Source: CALINB01 sp938045325
GTDB taxonomy: Bacteria; Pseudomonadota; Alphaproteobacteria; Rhodospirillales; CALINB01
DNA length: 64,000 nucleotides
Direction: 5' to 3'
Assembly: GCA_038114465.1 (NCBI GenBank)
Contig: JAYNQW010000006.1
Span: 62,001 to 126,000, forward strand
A model generated the notes under the pieces. That model was not told where the DNA came from. It saw nothing but the letters and a program-made list of their open reading frames with translations, and ran no database searches. Positions 60,304 through 64,000 of this stretch are shown piece by piece. The translations under genes and the position numbers were made by a program. Position 1 is the stretch's first letter; each line of letters begins with the position of its first letter.

Positions 60304-61022
60304 ACGCCCATTTCCAATACCTCGGTAAATGTATAAGAAAATGTTTGCGTGGTTTGCTGCAGCATGCGCGCATGCGTCTCGCGGGATTGCCCGTCGTTGA
60401 TATTTGCGTGGATAAAATCGCGAAGCGTGCCGTCCGGTGCGAGCCGTTGGTGCGCCAACTGTTGAACGCTTTCCTGATGGTGCGCCTCCCATCGGCGGTT
60501 GTCCGCTCGAACCGCCGCGAGTGGGATCGGTTTTTCGTTCGGCGCCCAGCAGCCGGCGGTGCCGATATAGGCATAAGCCTCCGTCAGTGACGGGCCGAAC
60601 TCGGGTGTTAATTCTAAATTGCCGAGTTTGCAGTAGTGATAATTATCGGCTTCGGTTTCGTGCATGCGGGTCAATTGCGTTTCGCTGAGCCAATTAATCG
60701 CGAGCGAAACGGTCGTGCCGGGCGAGGGGTGTAGGGTCGCGGAAACGGCGCCGTAACGGGCAATGTGGGCGGCATAAACAGTGTCAAAATCATTTAATTG
60801 TATGCGGATAACCGGCAGGGGTTCAGCTTTTTCACCGTATTTTTGCAGCAATCGTTCGTGGGATAAGTTCGAGCCGCACGCGATGACCGGTGTGCGTCCG
60901 GTCAAATCCGGCATTTCGTTTTTAGTGCGGACGGGTTTGGTTTCACCCTGATCAAACACAAAAGAATAATCGGGAATGCTGTAGGGGTATTGCGTCGCTC
61001 GGTAATGTTGATCTGGTGTCAT
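60288..61022 (-). CDS. gamma-glutamylcyclotransferase-like protein
   Basis: 244 residues. ACGSNLSHERLLQKYG (48-63) occupies the place of the YGSN loop of the GGCT fold, with Cys for Tyr, and the middle follows the GGCT layout, LSETQLTRMHETEADNYHY (112-130). The catalytic Glu cannot be assigned with certainty. The last 80 residues are extra and rich in His and Gln. It may act on glutathione or another gamma-glutamyl compound, but could also be a non-catalytic relative. It overlaps ubiA at its 3' end and follows the HD-GYP gene by 16 bases. Confidence 0.6.
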   Translation of the reverse strand: MTPDQHYRATQYPYSIPDYSFVFDQGETKPVRTKNEMPDLTGRTPVIACGSNLSHERLLQKYGEKAEPLPVIRIQLNDFDTVYAAHIARYGAVSATLHPSPGTTVSLAINWLSETQLTRMHETEADNYHYCKLGNLELTPEFGPSLTEAYAYIGTAGCWAPNEKPIPLAAVRADNRRWEAHHQESVQQLAHQRLAPDGTLRDFIHANINDGQSRETHARMLQQTTQTFSYTFTEVLEMGVQPAE

Positions 61023-61038
61023 TCCAATGATGCCGGTA

Positions 61039-62907
61039 TCAGCCGAGGTATTGTTCGATATCGACCTCGTCGATTTGTTCCGGCTTCAAAAAGCGTTCAG
61101 CGTATTTTTTGTAAATACCCGAGGTGAGGAACAAGTCGAATAATTCCGGATCGATATGCTGATCTTTCTTCATGAAGTTCATGATCTTCATGCTTTCGCT
61201 CAACGTTTTCGGTGCCTTATAGGGTCGATCGGATGCGGTGAGCGCTTCGAAAATATCGGCAATGGCCATGATGCGCGCCGGGATGGACATGTCGTCCTTT
61301 GACAATCGCCGCGGATAACCGGTGCCGATCATGGTTTCGTGGTGGCCGCCGGCGTATTCCGGGACACGGCGGAGATTTTTCGGGAACGGCAGCTGATCGA
61401 GCATAACGATAGTCTGCACGATGTGATCGTTGATCTTAAAGCGTTCTTCGGTCGTTAGGGTGCCGCGGTCGATGCAGAGATTGTAAACTTCGCCCATGTT
61501 GTATTGCTGCGCCGGCACTTCCATCTTAAAGCCGTAAGGATTGTCATCGTTAAAGAGGTCGAAACTTTCACGCTCGATGATGTGTTCCTCCTTGTCGGCG
61601 AGCAGGCCCTCTTCAACCGGCAATGATTTTGCCGGTGTTTTTTCAAAACGTTTCGCTTCGTCGTAAGATAATCCGATCCGGTCGTCGAGCGTGCGGGTCC
61701 ATTTGATCTCGGCGATTTGTTTGACCCGCTCTTTTTTCTCCTCATCCATAAACTCACCGCCGATGTTGGTTTGGGCGATGAAAGCGAAATCATCATCCAG
61801 CTGTTTGAGGCGCGCGTCTTTTTCTTTTTCCAGCTCAGCCGGATCACCGTCGCCATCCAACCGTTTTTTCAGGTATTCAATTTCGACGTCCCGTTTGACG
61901 ACCTCGAACCGCGTACGCACTTCATGAATGCGGTTGAAAATTGTTTCGAGCTTGACGGCCTTGTCGACGACATATTCCGGCGTCGTGACCTTGCCGCAAT
62001 CGTGCAGCCAGCCAGCGATGTGCAGTTCGTACCATTCTTCTTCGTTGAGATCGAAGTCGGCGAAGGAGCCGTCTTTCGCATCACATGCGGCCCCAGCCAG
62101 CATTTTTGTAAGCTCAGGCACACGTTGGCAGTGACCACCCGTGTAGGGAGACTTGGCGTCAATCGCGGATGCGATCAACTCGATGAAGGAGTCGAGCAGG
62201 ACACGCTGCGCTTCCAACAGCAGTTGATTGTCGAGCGCAACAGCGGCTTGCGATGCCAGCGCTTCAATCAATGGCTGGATGTGCTCTGAGAAGGGCACGA
62301 CCTCACCGGTCTTCGGGTGTTGCGCGTTGAGAAGCTGCAGCACGCCGATCACGTCGCCTTCATGGTTTTTGAGCGGGACGGTTAAAAAAGATTTTGAACG
62401 ATACCCGCAGCCTTCATCGAATTTACGGGTGCCGGAAAAATCGAATTTTTGCGATTGATAGGCGTCTTTGATGTTGACGGATTCTTTGGTAATCGCCGCA
62501 TAGTTGGCGATATTCGCCATGTTCGCCTCGCCGTTTTCGTCATAAAGATTCAAGGGCGGGAAGTCGATTGTTTTGCCTGTCGTGCCGCCCATGGCGATGT
62601 TCAGCGAGTCCGTGCGCATGATCGCGAATTCGAGTTGATTTTCATTTTTCAGCAAATACAGCGTGCCGCCATCGGCGTTGGCGATGGTTTTTGCTTCGAT
62701 CAGAATGTTCTCCATCAGCCGGTCATGGTTGCGCTCGGCGGAGAGGGCGATTCCGATTTCAATAAGCCGTTGAAAGCCGTGCTCGGTCGCGGCATTAATT
62801 TGCGACGCCGGATTTTTAGACGATTTTCGTGCCGCCTTCTTGACCGGTGTTTTCGTTTTTTTCGCGGATTTTTTTGCCGGCTTTTTCGCTGTTTTCTTTT
62901 TGGCCAT
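61039..62907 (-). CDS. GAF and HD-GYP domain phosphodiesterase with Lys/Ala-rich tail
   Basis: 622 residues in four parts. 1-33 is a Lys/Ala-rich, histone-H1-like tail (KKTAKKPAKKSAKK). About 45-235 is a GAF domain with LPHD-free core SFLTVPLKNHEGDVIGVLQLLNA (173-195). About 240-310 starts an HD-GYP domain with GGHCQRV and the HD pair H302-D303 in WLHDCGKVTTPE. About 320-485 is an extra charged segment, and the domain resumes at NDHIVQT (H495), HHE (522-524) and GTGYP (528-532), ending with MAIADIFEALTASDRPYK. All metal ligands of an active cyclic-di-GMP hydrolase seem present. GAF suggests control by a small ligand; the tail may bind nucleic acid. No GGDEF domain, no membrane segment. Confidence 0.85.
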   Translation of the reverse strand: MAKKKTAKKPAKKSAKKTKTPVKKAARKSSKNPASQINAATEHGFQRLIEIGIALSAERNHDRLMENILIEAKTIANADGGTLYLLKNENQLEFAIMRTDSLNIAMGGTTGKTIDFPPLNLYDENGEANMANIANYAAITKESVNIKDAYQSQKFDFSGTRKFDEGCGYRSKSFLTVPLKNHEGDVIGVLQLLNAQHPKTGEVVPFSEHIQPLIEALASQAAVALDNQLLLEAQRVLLDSFIELIASAIDAKSPYTGGHCQRVPELTKMLAGAACDAKDGSFADFDLNEEEWYELHIAGWLHDCGKVTTPEYVVDKAVKLETIFNRIHEVRTRFEVVKRDVEIEYLKKRLDGDGDPAELEKEKDARLKQLDDDFAFIAQTNIGGEFMDEEKKERVKQIAEIKWTRTLDDRIGLSYDEAKRFEKTPAKSLPVEEGLLADKEEHIIERESFDLFNDDNPYGFKMEVPAQQYNMGEVYNLCIDRGTLTTEERFKINDHIVQTIVMLDQLPFPKNLRRVPEYAGGHHETMIGTGYPRRLSKDDMSIPARIMAIADIFEALTASDRPYKAPKTLSESMKIMNFMKKDQHIDPELFDLFLTSGIYKKYAERFLKPEQIDEVDIEQYLG

Positions 62908-62914
62908 CTTTTCC

Positions 62915-63079
62915 CTATAGCTTGGTTCGTCGGTTGATCGTTATGGTGTTGAAGAGGGTCCGATCGGCGGTCTTTTTGGCGTGATATTCCCTGAAGACGC
63001 CCGCGGAAGAGTACCGGTCTTCGCGCGTTAAGACAATGTGGGCGATGGCCTTGATGGACATCGAGATGCGGTGTTTCAT
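62915..63079 (-). CDS. possible 54-residue basic protein upstream of the HD-GYP gene
   Basis: An ATG at 63077-63079 opens 55 codons to a TAG 7 bases before the HD-GYP start; the GGGAAAAG between them would serve as the ribosome-binding site of the next gene. The product begins MKHRISMSIKAIAHIV and has 12 or so Lys/Arg. No domain is recognised and there is no good ribosome-binding site before this ATG, so it may be chance. Confidence 0.25.
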   Translation of the reverse strand: MKHRISMSIKAIAHIVLTREDRYSSAGVFREYHAKKTADRTLFNTITINRRTKL

Positions 63080-63191
63080 CCCGGAACCAGGCAAAACCCT
63101 ATGATTTTCTGATGCTTTTCAGGCCCTGATCGGGGGTAACGGGCTTGACGGTAAGATGGACTTCGGGCTCTAAAGGGCGCCTCAAGGTATT

Positions 63192-64000
63192 GTGAGTGAA
63201 GTTTCTGCGATGGCGTACCGTTCTTTACGAGATTTTATCGACCGGCTCGAGCGTGACGGCCAATTGGTGCGTGTTACCGAACCCGTATCCTCGGTGCTAG
63301 AGATGACGGAAATCCAAACACGCCTGTTGGCCGAAAAAGGCCCCGCGGTACTTTTTGAAAATGTCACGTGTGCCAATGGTCAAAGTTCCTCGATGCCGGT
63401 ACTGGTCAATCTGTTCGGCACGGTAGATCGCGTTGCAGCCGGCATGGATAAAAAGCCGGACGCATTAAAAGCCCTCGGTGAAACATTGGCGTTTTTGCGT
63501 CAGCCCGAACCGCCCGGCGGTTGGAAAGAAGCCTTCGCCATGCTGCCGATGCTAAAAACCGTCATGGCGATGAAGCCGAAAACCGTTTCGAGTGCGCCGT
63601 GTCAGGAAGTCGTTTTGACCGGGGGTGACATCGATCTCAACACGTTGCCGATCCAAAGCTGCTGGCCGGACGAGCCCGCGCCGGTCATCACTTGGCCGTT
63701 GGTGGTGACGCAAGGCCCGCAAGCGGGGCAAGCGGGTGGCGATAAACGGGATGTTTTCAATCTCGGCATATACCGCATGCAAATTGTCGGCAAAAACAAA
63801 ACCTACATGCGCTGGTTGAAGCACCGAGGTGGGGCGCAGCACCATGCTCGTTGGAAGGAAGTGAATAACGAGCCCATTCCCGCCGCCGCCGTCATCGGGG
63901 CCGATCCCGGTGCCATCATTGCCGCCGTCGCACCGGTGCCCGATACTTTATCCGAATATCAATTCGCCGGTCTGTTGCGCGGTGAAAAAGTAGCGCTCGT
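63192..64000 (+). CDS. ubiD: UbiD family decarboxylase, partial
   Basis: About 269 residues are visible; the gene runs off the right edge. GTG 63192 (AAGG 4 bases upstream) or ATG 63210 begins it. Family hallmarks: YRSLRDFIDRLERDGQLVRV, KPDALKALGETLAFLR, LTGGDIDLNTLPIQSCWPDEP, and GIYRMQIVGKNKTYMRWLKHRGGAQHHARW, which includes the prenyl-FMN binding Arg/His region. UbiD decarboxylates 3-polyprenyl-4-hydroxybenzoate with prenylated FMN from UbiX. With ubiA 2.9 kb upstream this supports a ubiquinone role, but some UbiD relatives act on other aromatic acids. UbiX is not in the window. Confidence 0.88.
   Translation, partial: MSEVSAMAYRSLRDFIDRLERDGQLVRVTEPVSSVLEMTEIQTRLLAEKGPAVLFENVTCANGQSSSMPVLVNLFGTVDRVAAGMDKKPDALKALGETLAFLRQPEPPGGWKEAFAMLPMLKTVMAMKPKTVSSAPCQEVVLTGGDIDLNTLPIQSCWPDEPAPVITWPLVVTQGPQAGQAGGDKRDVFNLGIYRMQIVGKNKTYMRWLKHRGGAQHHARWKEVNNEPIPAAAVIGADPGAIIAAVAPVPDTLSEYQFAGLLRGEKVAL

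Noticed and set aside
1..64000. CRISPR array, tRNA, rRNA, insertion sequences, phage genes
   Set aside because: Reading all gaps on both strands gave no regularly spaced repeats, no tRNA T-loop patterns and no transposase or phage structural genes; the only recombinase-like sequence is the domain fragment at 11885-12346.

Overview
The window reads as a chromosomal segment of an alphaproteobacterium of medium GC content, most like a marine or aquatic Rhodospirillales-type organism. The evidence is gene content and order: a nadA-nadC-bioFHCDAB cluster, a pmbA-msbA-DUF374-waaA-lpxK-lpxL lipid A/LPS operon, a DUF3035 lipoprotein next to a pair of M16 peptidases, DUF934 behind a sulfite reductase, DUF1244, a plant-type glutamate-cysteine ligase, and a SAM-II riboswitch upstream of metZ. 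The lineage is inferred; no rRNA or tRNA gene is present to fix it. I see no insertion sequence, prophage or CRISPR array. Genes are packed tightly, with many 4-base ATGA/GTGA overlaps, and the convergent gene pairs have no visible intrinsic terminators.

Layout. 1-7.5 kb is a catabolic-looking group: a tripartite tricarboxylate transporter binding protein (cut by the left edge), an alpha/beta hydrolase, a cupin, a phytanoyl-CoA-type dioxygenase, an NDP-forming acyl-CoA synthetase and two acyl-CoA dehydrogenases. The divergent promoter region in front of it carries a perfect palindromic operator and a degenerate second copy. 7.6-9.8 kb is assimilatory sulfite reductase plus DUF934. 10-18 kb makes NAD (nadA, nadC) and biotin (bioF, a bioH-type esterase, bioC, bioD, bioA, bioB), with an orphan integrase-type DNA-binding domain protein between nadC and bioF. 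18-19.2 kb is a membrane-anchored M23 peptidase on the other strand. 19.4-32.8 kb is a long plus-strand run: ribF, ileS, lspA, DUF3035 lipoprotein, two M16 peptidases, pgi, mutL, an unknown Rossmann-like protein and an MFS transporter.

32.8-37.1 kb holds RNA-modification and purine genes (rsmD, a RluB-type pseudouridine synthase, a class I glutamine amidotransferase-like hydrolase, tadA, DUF1244, purD). 37.1-39.5 kb has xseA and a secreted M23 peptidase. 39.5-46.6 kb is the minus-strand envelope operon pmbA-msbA-DUF374-waaA-lpxK-lpxL. 47-51.8 kb is a redox module: korA, korB, a ferredoxin-NADP reductase-like flavoprotein and a rhodanese. 51.8-54.7 kb has metZ under a promoter, SAM-II riboswitch and intrinsic terminator, divergent from tldD. 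54.7-57.1 kb has a methyltransferase and an ABC-2 exporter; 57.2-59.3 kb has rsmE-gshA; 59.4-64 kb has ubiA, a gamma-glutamylcyclotransferase-like protein, an unusual GAF-HD-GYP protein with a histone-like tail, and the start of ubiD.

No clearly new multi-gene system stands out. The items most worth follow-up are the metZ leader (promoter, SAM-II aptamer and terminator in tandem), the GAF-HD-GYP protein with a basic tail and a large insert inside its catalytic domain, the integrase-domain-only protein in the NAD/biotin cluster, the ferredoxin-linked korAB module lying between the two halves of the TldD/TldE protease, and the palindromic operator pair in front of the catabolic group. No similarity search was run: all family assignments rest on motifs and context read from the sequence.
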